Origin: Coniochaeta sp. PMI_546
Taxonomy: Eukaryota > Ascomycota > Sordariomycetes > Coniochaetales > Coniochaetaceae
Direction of reading: 5' to 3'
Length of the DNA stretch: 64,000 bases
Assembly (NCBI GenBank): GCA_021432605.1
Contig: MU271143.1
Span: forward strand, 4,101,277-4,165,276
Position numbers and translations under genes: made by a program. Below are positions 32,977 to 45,203 of this stretch, in pieces. Every line of letters starts with the position of its first letter. The first letter of the stretch is position 1. Below the pieces are notes generated by a model. The model saw nothing but the letters and a program-made list of their open reading frames with translations. It was not told the origin of the DNA and did not search any database.

Positions 32977-35063
32977 TGTCAACGAATGCACTATATACGC
33001 TATAAGAGATGCGGTATGTAAATCCGGTCTAGAAATGTCTCGTAGGGGAAGACGTAGAATGCGATGATATGCGGCTAGATGTGTCGGAATGTGCGCGAAC
33101 GAATGTGGATTGGTCAAGGAGCGTAAGAATAGGACGAGGCTCGGATCACGACCATCGAGCGGACAGTCAATCTCGAAGTCGACGTGCGGGCTGGAAGAAG
33201 GGAAGAAGGGAAGCGTAGAATAACGAGTGTATTGAATAGAGGTAAATCAGAATCAGCAATCTGCCATAATGCCTTCGTCAGATGCGCAAAGGAAGAGAAG
33301 TGGTGATGTCGAAATTCTGATCATGGCGCCAACGCACTCGACGACTCAGCCCCGAGTCGACCGGAACCCCCCCTGTCTCCTTGACTCTCTTCCCGGATTC
33401 AGATTGAAGATCCAGATTCGTGCCGCTTGGCAGATCCAGAATGCGTGTTAGCGGCTCAACCGGCACCGTTAGCCTTCGATAGAGCGCATGCTTAGCGCGA
33501 CGTTAAACCGGTTGCGCCCAGCTGAAATACGCGAAATGCGGCCCCCCTCAGACACACGAGACGCCACCAATTAAGGCTGGCCCACTACGCCGTGACGCTA
33601 AGGGACCTATTTATCGCAAGGAAGAAAGAGCCGCTCGCTCGTGTTCAAAAAAGTCTACCAGCGTTTTACCCGTCAGCAGCTCTACCATCAGTTAGGTAGT
33701 TCTAGCAAGCCAACACTTGTTAACAGGCAGTGTAGATCGACTGTGAGATGATAAAAGTATGAATGAACATCTGTTTGAACGATGTGAGACTGAGAACCTG
33801 ACGGTGCACCGGTAGTAGAGAATGTGTCCTGGGAAGGTGGAGTCGCTGACGTAGGGAAGGTACACGTACCTTAGATAAGGAAATCGCCGTCCTCTTCAGG
33901 GTGAGGGTTGGACCCTTGAGAGTCTTGCTAGCAGGTGCGACTCAAGGCCCTCGTTTTTTCCAACCGCGAAGAGAGGAAGGGGGAAGAATGACTGTATTGT
34001 AGGTACCTTCTCCCGTTATTCTCGTGTTGTTGAGGTGATCTCAACTGTACGCGTATCCTGATGCTAGCATGGCCAGAAATCGGTTTTCTCCGGGCAGAGG
34101 ATTGCAAAGCCAACAGGTATTACCATGGTTTCTCCTTTGGCCCTTCGTTCTATAACATATGATTCAGTAAATTGGCCTATTTCCATGAAACTGGTATGCT
34201 TTCGAATCGACTGAACTCATGGAGATCGGAGAGTCACAATCCTCGACCACGTTTATACATGAACCAATGATGATCATTGGTGGATGAAAGACGAACTTCC
34301 TCAAGCGTTTCGGGAGCGTGCGTCCGTGGGCGCCATCCCAACAAACAAACAAGCAACAATCCCAAAGCTAAGTCCCTACACGTGTAATGTACACGTATTG
34401 GATGCCCATCTCCTCTATCGTCTGTCCCAAAAGGCGATCTGACTGCCGTGCGGGTAGGTCCCGCTTGATCGATCGATCAGTCTGCTGCGGGGCCAGGAAG
34501 ACAAGGTCGAGATCAATTCAGGGGTCACGGGGATGGTACGGTCGTTTCACAGCTACCATACCGAAAACATGAGCTTTCCCGACCGGAGCGTAGCCGACTT
34601 CATGCCTACTCCGGCAGCCATCTCCGGGCAAATGCGTTTCCATCAACCACACTCAAGGAGTTCCTGGTCTTGGTACCCCACGGAAAGGATCTTTTGCGCC
34701 AAAAAGTCGTCGAACGTGCAGATGGATCAAGCTATCGTTGCTCTGCTCACAGGCGTGGAACTAGTATTGGTGGATTCATCTTTGCACGACAGACCAAATG
34801 CTCTCCGGCGTGGTGTCGACACCGCCTGGACCTCGGGAGACTGGGATCGCGCCAGCGAATGTGAAACACGTGGAGCGAGTCTAGCGGGTTCGCAGCATGG
34901 ACAAACCGGAGATTGAAGGAAGACTTCAAGTATAAATGAAGAAACCGTCAGCAGTACGGCTCGAAGGAACGATGGCGGTCTGGGACAGAACGCAGGAGTT
35001 CTACATTACGCGAGAGGGTAGACCTCGGGACTTGAAATTGTGTTCGCATCTCGCCTCTTCATC
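32977..35063. other. Gene-free stretch of 2.1 kb before the pectin lyase
   Basis: No supported gene or RNA. It separates the GH128 and pectin lyase promoters. A TATAAA box at 34931-34936, about 130 bp before the lyase ATG, is listed separately. Confidence 0.4.
34931..34936 (+). promoter_or_regulatory. TATA box of the pectin lyase gene
   Basis: A TATAAA hexamer 128 bp before the ATG at 35064, a usual distance for inducible fungal genes with short 5' UTRs. Inferred from position only. Confidence 0.4.
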
Positions 35064-36274
35064 ATGCAGCCAACGACCCTCTTTTGCCTCGCGTTGGCCT
35101 TTCTGCGTGAAGCACATGCAGTCGGCGTCTCTGGAAGTGCTGCCGGATTTGCGAAGGGCGTCACTGGCGGGGGAAGTGCGACGCCAGTCTACCCTTCGAC
35201 AACGGCAGAGCTAGTCTCGTACCTGGGAGACAGTTCCGCCAGAGTCATTGTCCTAACAAAGACATTCGACTTCACCGGTACCGAAGGCACTGCTACCGGA
35301 ACAGGGTGCGCCCCTTGGGGAACGGCGTCTGCGTGCCAGGTTGCTATCGACAAGGACAGCTGGTGTGAGAACTACGAACCCAGTGCGCCCAAGGTGTCGG
35401 TGTCCTACGATACGGCCGGTGTACTGGGCATCACAGTCAAGTCCAACAAGTCGCTTATTGGTTCCGGGAGCAGCGGAATTATCAAGGGCAAGGGCCTGCG
35501 TATCGTCAGCGGCGCGAGCAATATCATCATCCAGAATATTCACATAACCAATATCAACCCGAAGTATGTGTGGGGCGGCGATGCTATCACACTGAATGGG
35601 GCGGACATGGTGTGGATAGACCACGTTAAGGCAAGTTGCACCGTCCTGTGTCCTTTCATTAGATGTGCTCTGAGCTCCTTCAGCTCACATTTTCTCAGAC
35701 GTCTCTCATCGGCCGTCAACACATTGTTCTGGGCACATCGGCATCGAACAGGGTGACCATCTCGAACTCCGAAATTGACGGGACGACTTCATGGTCAGCA
35801 ACTTGTGACGGACACCACTACTGGGGTCTCTACTTCACTGGCTCCAGTGATCTCGTAACTCTCCAGAACAACTACATTCACCACACCTCTGGCCGCTCCC
35901 CGAAAGTCGGCGGCAACACGCTGCTGCACGCGGTCAACAACTACTGGTACGCAAACTCAGGGCACGCATTCGAAGTTGATAGCGGTGCCATGATCGTCGC
36001 CGAGGGCAATGTCTTCCAGAACGTGGTCAACATGGTCGACACCAGCAGCGTGGCCGGCAAGATCTTCACTAGTCCAGACACCAGCACGAACACGGCTTGC
36101 AAGACTTATCTAGGCCATAATTGCGAGGTGAATGCGTTTGGGAGCTCGACCAGCTACAAGGGTACGGACACCAGTTTCCTCTCTAATTTCAGCGGGAAGA
36201 ATGTTGCCAGTGCCAATACTGCGTCGTGGACGCAGTCGAATGTGCCTAACTCTGCGGGGATCGGCAAGGTGTGA
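35064..36274 (+). CDS. Secreted pectin lyase, polysaccharide lyase family 1
   Basis: Two exons, 35064-35630 and 35699-36274, giving 380 residues. Residues 1-18 are a signal peptide ending in EAHA. The parallel beta-helix has [10 protein letters not shown] near residue 169, VWIDHVK at the exon end, [14 protein letters not shown] after the splice, [19 protein letters not shown] with the catalytic Arg near 254 and HAVNNYW. These match pectin lyases (methyl-ester pectin, beta-elimination, no calcium ligands) rather than pectate lyases. The 68-bp intron begins with GC (GCAAGT) instead of GT, and the join is fixed by the [15 protein letters not shown] reading. It acts outside the cell on homogalacturonan. 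Together with the sugar-acid genes upstream it suggests a plant-wall lifestyle. Start is the ATG next to the hydrophobic core. Confidence 0.93.
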
Positions 36275-36768
36275 TCCTGTCGTTGATCTCCTACAAACAT
36301 GTTGGCTGTCTCATGCTACTTTTGAGTTTATATACAGAGTTTGCAACAGAGAGCAGCGCGAAGACGATGTGCTGCCCTTGTCTCTGACTGTTCTCTGTCT
36401 ACCCAAGTTGCCCCATATGGGCAGAGGGACATTATATCTACACAATGAAGCAAGGCCACTGTCGGCGCTTGATACTCCCACCGTCCATGGCGTAGAACAC
36501 TGCTTGTTTCGTCCGGCATGGAATTGAAATGGTAGGCTCTGTCTTGCCCTTTCCTAGCCCTTGCCTTTCCTCGATGCAGCAGCCTCAAGGCGACACGCTC
36601 GACCATCGGGAGCATCATCGTAACTCGAAGATTTAGCCAGGAGTCACGAGAGCGCAGCCCTATTGACGGTAGAGGTGAATCGAGCTCCATGTTGGGGTCA
36701 GAGGGTGACCGAGACTGAAGCCGATGCGTCATGTTGGCCTTATCAATGGGTTCGATTAAACCTCATGA
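36275..36768. other. Convergent intergenic region
   Basis: About 490 bp between the pectin lyase stop and the 3' end of the GT69 gene. No supported feature. Confidence 0.4.
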
Positions 36769-38103
36769 TCAAGTCAAGGTCTCATTCCAAGCCTGCCAGA
36801 ACTGGTTCTCCCAATTCGGCATACACTTGACACGCTCAGGTGGCGCGAGCTGCCAGTCAATGGCCTCGTCGACATGACCAGGTCCACTGACCCATTGGGA
36901 GGTATACCCTTTCGCTTCCTTGATCTTCTTCGCTTGCTCATCCGTGTACTCGAGGTTGACGGCCGGTACCGTAGCGATCTTGCCGTAGCCGTGGAACCAC
37001 ATATCCTTGCAGAAGAGTTGGGGTTCGCCCTGACCACACTCCCCAAGCTCCTTATTCGGAGCCCGGAATCTGATCGTCTTCTCCACTATCGGCTTTGCTG
37101 TGAAGGCCACGGCTCCGTTCCAGCAAGAGAAGACCTGGAACGGTTGGTGTGCTGAGAATCGCGACTGCGCTTCGGCATTGTTCCAGAAAAGATTCCAAGC
37201 CGAGTTCCAGTTCCCGTCGGGCGGTATCTCGAAGAACGAATCGCCGTTCATGCCGCGCGCTATCCACACGTCGTAGAAGGTCGGATCCCTGCCGACATAG
37301 GTCCAGTCCATCGCGCAAGTCATGTCGGCGCCCAGGAACTGCCGTTGGTGAACCAGCTCCAGTATGTCCTCGTGGCATATGGCCACGTCGTTGAGGAAAA
37401 CAACCGTCGTGTTGCTGCTATAGCGCTTCTCCTCCTCTAACAACGGTTGGAGGGCCATGTTCCGCAGCTCGGCCAGTCTCGCTATCCTGTCGCCTTCGCT
37501 TGAGGTGAAGTTGCTGGATTTGAAGTAGTATGTCGTCGTCAGTGCGTCAAGTCCTGGGCGCAGGGCAGCCAGGACCTCACCGGTCCCGTCCTCCGAAGGG
37601 CCCTCTATGATGGAGAGAGCACATTGTTCAGGGCCAAGAAATTTTATGACTTCCACTACACTACCAATGAGTCGAGGAAGGAGGCCGAGACATTGCCGTA
37701 GGTCTAGCGCGAAGAAGTATTGTATAGTTGGAGACTGTGAAGGCACAGTCCTGAGGTAGTCATACCTCGCAGCGTCCAACTGTGGACAGACCAATCGAGG
37801 CAAATGTGTTGCTTGAGCATCGAGGATCGCGTCCAGATAAGCTGTTATATTTGCAGGCGACAGAACACCAATTACTACACCTTGTCAGCTAACCCTACCA
37901 ACTATAGAGGGCGGGCTTATGGACATACTTTGCGCAGTGTCATTTTTGGCTACTTCGTTAGGTTCACCATGTGCGGACCCGGGGAGGAAAGAAGGGACTT
38001 GAAGACGCGTCAGCTTGTCGCGACCAAGATAAAGACTAAACGATATAAGAACAAGACATGTTATCTGCCCGGCGATGAGTATTTTCGCCCGCATCGACGG
38101 CAT
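36769..38103 (-). CDS. CAP59/CMT1-type alpha-1,3-mannosyltransferase (GT69)
   Basis: Two exons. Exon 1 is 37929-38103; exon 2 ends at 36769. It starts at 37880 (48-bp intron, 428 residues) or at 37841 (87-bp intron, 415 residues): both keep the frame, and the branch-like GCTGAC favours the longer intron. The N-terminus has a short cytosolic part and one membrane anchor (ILIAGQITCLVLISFSLYLG), so this is a type II Golgi protein. The catalytic region carries family motifs: RYDYLRTV, IQYFFALDLRQC, LLPRLIGSVVEVIKFLGPE, SIIEGPSEDGT, FLNDVAICHEDILEL, MDWTY and VFSCWNGAVAF. CMT1 relatives add alpha-1,3-mannose to surface glycans. It is divergent from the mucin-like protein gene at 38653. Function by family only. 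Confidence 0.85.
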
Positions 38104-38652
38104 CGTCGCGCGCGGCTCTGTCGAGCAGAGCAGAAACAGCAAAGACAACAACGCAAAATATTTATGAGGAAGAATGGAAATGAACAACAATTATCGAGGT
38201 CGAGGTCAGAGCGATGATCTCTTGAAGCGTCTGAAGTGGGCGCTAAGCGGCAATGCTGGCGATCCAATTCGTCGATGTTCAGCCCCTGAACTCGATGATA
38301 CCTCGCTTCCAAACTGTCGGGACGGCCCGGCCAGCCTGGCAAACATTCTAACAATACTCTTTGGACTTGCAATTTGTATCACCACGGCGCTTCCTTGCAT
38401 AGGAAGCCAGCAGGCCAAGTTATAAGACCGTTTCCTGATTACCACGTACCAACTTACAACAGTAAGGCGCTTACAGAGCTATTATATTATTTACCATGCC
38501 CACGTTAATGGGCTTGGCGAGCTTAAAGAACCGATGTCTCGGCGATTTTCCATCTTTAGGCGTATTTGGCGTCATCGCTGGTTTCTCTTGTTACTCAAGA
38601 TAGTCTTGACTCGAATCCATCGACAGTCGCGTCATCTCATCGTCTGACCGCC
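38104..38652. other. Intergenic, divergent promoter region
   Basis: About 550 bp between the GT69 and mucin-like gene starts. No further feature seen. Confidence 0.35.
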
Positions 38653-39712
38653 ATGAAGCCCTTGAGGCTTGCTATTTTGCTCACCTCGACGACCTCAACG
38701 CATGCCCATGGTTTATTCGGGCGAACAGCGAAGGTCACTGCGAGTCCAGTGCTCAAGCATGCCAACTCAACGCTGGTTGTCGAGAAGCGAATAGTGACAG
38801 AGATGTCGACATGTGGTTATCTCAACGGCGATCCATCGCTTCCTAGAACCGCCAACACTGGCTTCAACTGCCGAGTAGACACATCGCACGGCCTCTGGGG
38901 CTTCTGTCCCACAACTGTGATATCAGCGGTAGACTGTGGGCTGGGAGGTGCTTGCATCGACAGCTATGCTTGTTCCAAAGGTTGCGGGTACACCAACAAT
39001 CCGTCCATGACCACATGGACCTGGTATGTCATTCCTCGTGACCCTGCGAGAGACTTGCTTCTAACTACTTGACAGCTCCGAGAGCACAGAAGCTTTCTGT
39101 TCAACAGCACTTCTAACATTCGGCATTGACCAGACATACTCGTACATCGGCTGTGGAGGGGCCGCTAAGACCGACCATTATTTTGTCTCCCCAACAGCTG
39201 CAGCAACCTCAAGCACAAGTTCTGCTCCGTCAGTACGATCATCGCAGACCCCTGCGCCTACGCCATCCTCCACATCGACAACGTCGCCGTCATCGTCAGC
39301 ATCCTCGCCTCCAATCGGGAGTACATCGATGTCGCCATCCTCCAGCAGCACAAACGCGACAGTCGCGCCGGCGGAAACGACGGGCGTTCCCGGTGCCAAC
39401 TCCAGCAGCGCCAACACCAATACAGACAACAACAGTACTAACAGCACCGGACCTATCATTGGCGGAGTCATAGGGGGCTTAGTTGTGGTCTGCGCGACGG
39501 TGGTATTGACCATTTATCTGGTTAAGCGTGATCGGTCAAGGAGAAGGGTCAGCGATCTAGGCAGGAGGCATGCTGCTGTCTTGCCGCCGGAATACTCACC
39601 CAAGGAGCCAAAGACTTCGCGATATAGCGGCTGGGGACCGCGTGAGTTACCGGCTTGTCATCCTGTTGAGCAAGTTAGGAGTCCGGTGGAATTACCAGGT
39701 TATGCGTTGTAG
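38653..39712 (+). CDS. Mucin-like single-pass membrane protein with Cys-rich ectodomain
   Basis: Two exons, 38653-39023 and 39076-39712 (52-bp intron), giving 335 residues. Residues 1-18 are a signal peptide (LRLAILLTSTTSTHAHG). The ectodomain, residues 50-155, has about ten Cys, including TCGYLNGDP, FNCRVD, GFCPTT and IGCGGAAKT. It continues into a long Ser/Thr/Pro stalk likely to be O-glycosylated, then one transmembrane helix (IIGGVIGGLVVVCATVVLTIYL) near 252-275 and a basic cytosolic tail (KRDRSRRR) with a PPEYSP motif. This layout is that of fungal wall sensors or surface receptors, but the Cys pattern is not WSC. I recognise the architecture, not a named protein. The splice falls inside the Cys-rich domain and restores Trp-Thr-Cys. 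Confidence 0.82.
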
Positions 39713-40679
39713 TGATGTTGCATTAGGGGTTGTTGGAGATATGCCAAGATTATAGGGCTTGCAACGATCTGTTCACATCAATGCTGCTCGTCTCCGGGTT
39801 CCCAACATGTGACGCACAAATCTTGACTGGAATACGATGCAGGCAACAGCTAGCAAAAGGTCTCTCGACTGCGAGAAGAAGAATGCCAGGTGAGTGATGC
39901 CTTGCCCAAATCTCATTAGATATTATATATTCAAACATCAAATTGCTCAGCATTACGCTGCCCAACAACTCGGGTGGGCCCGTCCTGCGACAGCATCGGC
40001 GCTTACTACCATAGCTTCAGACGCTGAAGCCGTACCGCCTCGCCAGCAACATACCATATGATCCAAAGTACACAGGCCCTTGGCAGCTGGTTCTTCCGGA
40101 CTAAATCGCACAATTTGTCGCCCAGAGGCACCAAGTGCCCAAGCTGGCCCGTTCGACACTGTCTGCCAACCCCTGACCATCCAGTGTCAGACACCACATG
40201 AAGCGCACCTAAGGGCCTTCCACCTCTGCTCTCGCCTGCTGCCACCACCACCGCTCGTACTGCCAATACAAACAACATGAATGGCCATCTTCAGCTAAGC
40301 AATTGATACATGTCGAAGTCGTAGTGCATAGCGAGCACGAACCCGAGAGCGACGTGAACAGAGACTCGAACTGTTAACGTCCCAGAAGAAACATTGGCAA
40401 AACAAGCTTCCGCAGGAGGTACAGGAAAAAGTAAAGCGCCGCATCCAAAACCAGGCGCGACAGAGAAAAACAAGACAAACAAGAACAGTTGTGTTTCGAC
40501 GAAATGCTGTGTGATTGATTGTGGTCGGGTGTGAGATCTAGAGTGTTATTCGAGGAAATCCTTCCGGGTATCAAACTTCGATGTGGGTTTACCAGCCTTA
40601 GGTGGGACTGTGTCAGTGCTCAGCGCCGACTGACGAGGCAGCATGTAGTAACCAAAACCCTCTTGCCTTCATAGTGATA
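39713..40679. other. Convergent intergenic region, about 970 bp
   Basis: Between the mucin-like gene and the P450. Frames on both strands are short and without domains. No tRNA or repeat seen. Confidence 0.4.
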
Positions 40680-42463
40680 TCAAGCACTCTTGCTGGTCCT
40701 CCTCGAAATCCTGACGTCGAGCCCCTTCTGCCTGGGGAACCAGCTGTTAACGACCTTCCACTCCTTCTTCGGCTCAGCAAGCTCGATATCGTACAACGTC
40801 GCGATCGTCGCGACTACCTTGTACACCTGGACGAGCCCCAAGTTCTTGCCGATACAGACGCGGCTCCCACCGCCAAAAGACAGGTCTGCGTCGTTCATCG
40901 TCTGCAACCGACGTCTAAACGCGCCTTCCGTCTCGCCACCAGCTTCGTCGCGCAGCCATCGCTCCGGGCGGAACATGTCCGCGTCTGCGCCCCACACCGA
41001 CTGGTTTCGCGCGATGATATACGGGTTTATACCGACAGTTGCTCCTTCGGGGATGAAGCGTCCGTCCGCAAGTTGGAAGCCACCAGGCGGGACGTAGCGC
41101 TCTAGTGGCAGCGATACGCCTGGCAGCATGCGTAGGGCCTCGCGGACGACAGCTTCGAGATAGGGGATGTGTCTGCAGGTTCTGTATGGGACTGGACAGC
41201 TGGCTTTGGTTATGCCAGCGGCAGCAAGCTCGCTCCGAAGTCGCTCCCAGATGCTCGGATGTTTGAGGCAGAAGTATAGAGCCGAGCGGATGGTGATGGC
41301 CGTGGTATCGGCCCCAGCGATCAGGTTAATCATGAGCCAGGCCACAATCTGATCGTTGCTGACCGTGTCGAGACTGGTCTTCTTGGCCTCGATGAACATG
41401 TCCAGAAAGTCCGGATGGCTCGGGTTATGGACGGCATAATCAGTGCCTTGGAACCGGGCCGTCATGCGTTGCATGCAGATGTTGGGGATGTTGTCGAAAC
41501 CTGGGAGAGTGACCTTGATGTACGGGTTCTTGGCGAGAAACTTGTCCAGAATCGGCACGCAGCCGATAGCGGAGAAGTAGTCCATGGCCTTTTCGGACGC
41601 TCGGAGGGTGCCGTCGAAGTCTTTGCCTTTTTCGAGATAGCCGAGTGGTTGTGTGAAGGTCACAGCACCGACGACGTCCCAGGTGTCTGCGAGATGTCAG
41701 TGAGAGGAACGGGTTCACCTGGAGACAACAGAAGACGACGTACAGTACAAGATCCAGTCGCCGAGATCGCATGTTCTGTCGCTGTGGTTGCCATCGACGA
41801 ACTGGGTCTCGAGCTGGTGGCATAGGTGATTGAGGACCTTGTCCATGTGCGGCTCCAGAGTGAGGACGCTGTTGACCGAATAGTACCTCGCTATAGGCCT
41901 TCTCTCCTGCGCATGCTTCTTTGGGTCTGTCTGGCTGAAGAGGTTATAAACGTTCTTGCCGTCCACCATGACGCTGCTCGGATGGTAGTAGTCGGTCTAG
42001 CAAGCAGCACGGTGAGCCCCTTGGCACATGATACAAGTTTGTGTATGAGGCTCTCGTATTCGTACCTTTTTCCAGTCCCCCTTTGTGTTGAATACCGTCT
42101 TTATGACCCCAGGTGCATCGAGGTCCAGGACGTTCGGGCCGATCCGCACCACAGGACCATACTGCCGGTGCAGTCTCTCAAGGACAATGTGAAAGTCCCC
42201 TCGGGAGATATGGTACAGTCTCCAGAAATTTGTCCATTCTGCGACGAGAGGAAGGCGTTAGCTGAGCAACGTCGGACAAGATGTTGTGTAACACTGTCGG
42301 CAAAGTTCTTACTGGCCAGAAATGGACCCGGATATGTTTTTAATGGAGAGCTCAAGTATGACCAGAGCGCCCAAAGAAGCAGCAGACAGACAATCGAAAG
42401 CCCAATGTGAAGAGCGAGTCTGCATTGTGCCGCCAGATTGAACGCGCCGTCCATCGATGCCAT
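40680..42463 (-). CDS. Cytochrome P450 monooxygenase
   Basis: Four exons, 42313-42463, 42066-42238, 41744-41996 and 40680-41686 (introns of 74, 69 and 57 bp), giving 527 residues. An N-terminal anchor (LHIGLSIVCLLLLWALWSYL) and a proline hinge (TYPGPFLA) place it on the ER. Intron 1 sits right after this hinge and restores KWTNFWRLY. Also visible are the I-helix AGADTT near residue 312, the ExxR in REALRM near 374, the RPERW motif and the heme loop FGGGSRVCIGK near 468 with the Cys ligand. The N-terminal half, with KWTNFWRLYHISRGDFH, resembles pisatin-demethylase-like fungal P450s, so a detoxification or secondary-metabolite role is possible (inference). No other biosynthetic genes adjoin. 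All P450 hallmarks are intact. Confidence 0.92.
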
Positions 42464-43538
42464 GTTGATTGCCAAGATGCGATCCTCGTGGCCTGCTTTG
42501 GTGTAACAGGCGTGATTCTACCGTGAACTCTTCACGAAAGAAAATGTGATACTACAGGAGACAGTGGATAAGGCGCAAAGATGCCATTATCGACCCAAGC
42601 AAGAACAGCGAGCCGCAACGAGACCATTATTGTACGCTTTCGTCTTCACGATGAAGTGCCGTGACTCGTGGCCTGGTGCTGACCAGACGCGATCCTCGAC
42701 CGCATTGATTACAGTTGCATCAACCCCATGTCCCTGCCGTGGCTTGATTGAAGAGATCCTAGCGCTGGGCACGGGCTTTCCAAGGGGCCGCCTGAAGTTT
42801 AATTGGTAGCCGGAAGCAGCAATTTAGATAAGCTTCGGAGGTCAGCATGTTGATAGACTTTTTCCAAAACTGCCCGTTTGCGTCATGTCCAAATTGAAGA
42901 GGCTGGGAAATCTTATGATGTTATCACGGCTGTAAGGCTGCGATGAAACTGATAGTCTAATTGCCGGATCCGGGTAGCATCAGTACTGCATTATAAGGCA
43001 CCGATGTGAAGAGTTGAAGAATATGCGGGCACGACCGTTAGGCGATTGATGACTCAGCAACCCCACCCGCGGTTCCGGTTATAGCGGGCGCACCACCAAC
43101 GGCGCCGCCAAAGTATCGCGCCATGTTTCCAGTGCTGAGGATCGCCAGGCCTCTTAACATCCAGGCCGCAATACCATAATAGACTTCGTTACTTTGGTGA
43201 AATTGGCTTGGCATGATCGGGGACTCCAGCAATTTGCGTGTCCGTAGAGCGATACGTCATACAGCATCACACGAATCTTCCCTGTAAACCTCTGGATTCT
43301 AGAGCTCAAGCATTCATGTCCCCTAACCTGCCGTAACGACAGTTTGGGCGAGAAATCCATCGGGCAATCGCTCCGAGCGTGACTTGTATGCAGCCGTACT
43401 GTGCGTGCCAGATCGATCGTCATGACCTTGAGGCCGTCGTGTCCGCCGCGTGCGCCGCAGCTAAGGAGTATATCCTTCAGCTCAGTCTGTGGTGGTGTCG
43501 TCGCCGCCGCCAAGAGTATACACAGCATCCGTGTACTA

Positions 43539-43847
43539 TCACAATTTGCGTCGTAACCGTTCGTAGTCGTCTGTTTCCCGGATGAACCAAGAATCGCATG
43601 ACCAAGTGCTCTCATCGTTGGGGTATGAGCAGCCCACCTCCTCATCATTGTACTCGTTGTCACCACAGTCCCTTCCTCGCTCCAGTGCCAGCTCTGCAAA
43701 GGCGAAGTTGAACCTGGGCAGCAGTTGCGGACAGGACCATGCAACGATGAACATTGTTTGACTAGTGCAAGATCTATAACAAAATAGTAAGTATTCCCTA
43801 GCACAAATGCGATGGGGAAGTGTTGAGACTTGCTTCTCCATAGCCAT
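43539..43847 (-). pseudogene. Possible small or decayed gene
   Basis: A minus-strand frame of 102 residues from an ATG at 43847. The last 55 residues look protein-like (FAFAELALERGRDCGDNEYN, then DEEVGCSYPNDESTWSC and ETDDYERLRRKL) and have mildly GC-biased third positions (about 59% by my count). The N-terminal half looks like intron or noise. A second minus-strand piece, 43038-43232, has a Gly/Ala-rich tail (MLRGLAILSTGNMARYFGGA) in another frame. They may be remnants of one gene or nothing. I cannot identify a family. Confidence 0.2.
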
Positions 43848-44841
43848 GTCGATGAGTGGTAGTGGTTGACCCAGTGCCGTTAGGAACGACTATACCTTTG
43901 CGATGGTCCAATATCCAGTGTGTTTTCCCGCTTAGCCAGGCTTCTGTGCGTCAATGTGACTTTAGATGCGCAGGCTCTCTTTTGCTGCTATCCTGCCTCG
44001 GTCGTACGACCTAAGGCAATGACGGTGTGAAGGAACTGAACAGGAGTGACTGGTAGCATTGTGCCTTAGAGAAATGGTCAATCTCGTGGATTCGACTCTT
44101 TGCCCGAAATGTATTCCTGGATCCCTCCTAACAAAGTCCACTGTCATATCTTAACCCTCAAGCCTCTTAGGAATGCCTGATACTGAATGCGTTCTTCGAC
44201 CTGGGACACTTGGGCTCTCGGATTATGTATAAGCATACTGGCAAATGAGTGCATTACTGGAAGACATGGCAATGTTTATAAAGACACTGACGTATTTGTA
44301 TGATGCCTACCTAGTGACGATGTACCTAGTTCCACATAGAGACTTGGGGCCGCTTTTATCTCGTACTAAACGCCCTAAATGGTAAACGGATGCGATGAGC
44401 GCACATGTTGCAGAATAGCAAGGTCTCTGTCTGTGAATTTGGACACTCTCGAACAACCTGAAAAAGCATCTCAACCTGATCTGCAGCTCAGGATGTCGAG
44501 GTAACCTCTTCACTCTCCGGTCCAAGAGCATTACGGTCTGTACTTGTCAAGTACGCCCCGCGCTGCGTTCGTGATCGGAAACATTCTTGGATCGTAAATC
44601 ACACTGGGAGTCGATAGCTAACTAGATATATATACGTGTCTGAGTACGTCATCATAGCCGCAACCACTCACAAGCGTTACAATAGTAAACACCGAGACAG
44701 TATGCGAATGCTCCCATTGCCATCTTAGCCCTAGCGTTCCCACACTCGGGGTCAACTGAGAAAAGTGACTTGTCTCTACGGCCACTGTATTGTAATCTGT
44801 TAAGTATCCTATATCGCCCGGGTAGTTCCAGTAGCAAATGC

Positions 44842-44850
44842 AAAAAAAAA
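44842..44850 (-). terminator. Pol III terminator of tRNA-Arg
   Basis: Nine consecutive T residues on the minus strand, six bases after the tRNA 3' end. Confidence 0.85.
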
Positions 44851-44856
44851 TGTTCA

Positions 44857-44940
44857 CGACCGCACCATGATTCGAACATGGAATCTCCAGAGTCTGACTT
44901 GAGCCGAAATCTGGCGCCTTAGCCATTAGGCCACGCGGCC
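44857..44940 (-). tRNA. tRNA-Arg (anticodon TCG) with an 11-nt intron
   Basis: The minus strand folds into a full cloverleaf. The acceptor stem GGCCGCG/TGCGGTC has seven pairs, two of them G-U, with G as discriminator. The D stem is GCCT/AGGC, the anticodon stem CCAGA/TCTGG, the variable loop AGATT and the T arm CCATG-TTCGAAT-CATGG. The anticodon loop reads TT-TCG-G, then an 11-nt insertion (CTCAAGTCAGA) directly after position 37, the canonical place for a nuclear tRNA intron, then C. The gene ends in a run of nine T (44842-44850) acting as the RNA polymerase III terminator. It decodes CGA. Confidence 0.95.
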
Positions 44941-45203
44941 CACAGAACAGTAGTCGCAAGGTTTATTCCAACTTATGATGATGCGCTCTAGCGCAACGCC
45001 CAGGCCATTAGATATGTGTGGAGCCCAGTATCCCCTCCAAAACAAACTCATGTCTTCGGTATCATTTTGATAACAGCTTCCATTACTATTACAACCACCT
45101 ACTTGGACTGATAGAGCTGGTAAGTGAATTGACATAGCCGATTGATTTCCGTCCTCAAAGCTAAAACGGCCGTACCACTACCTTTGACGAGTGTTTGCGT
45201 ACA

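Larger units (their letters stand above)
42464..44856. other. Mostly non-coding stretch of 2.4 kb
   Basis: Contains the P450 promoter and no confident gene. A weak minus-strand candidate at 43539-43847 is listed separately. The region from 44000 to 44850 is AT-rich and without repeats that I can see. Confidence 0.35.
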
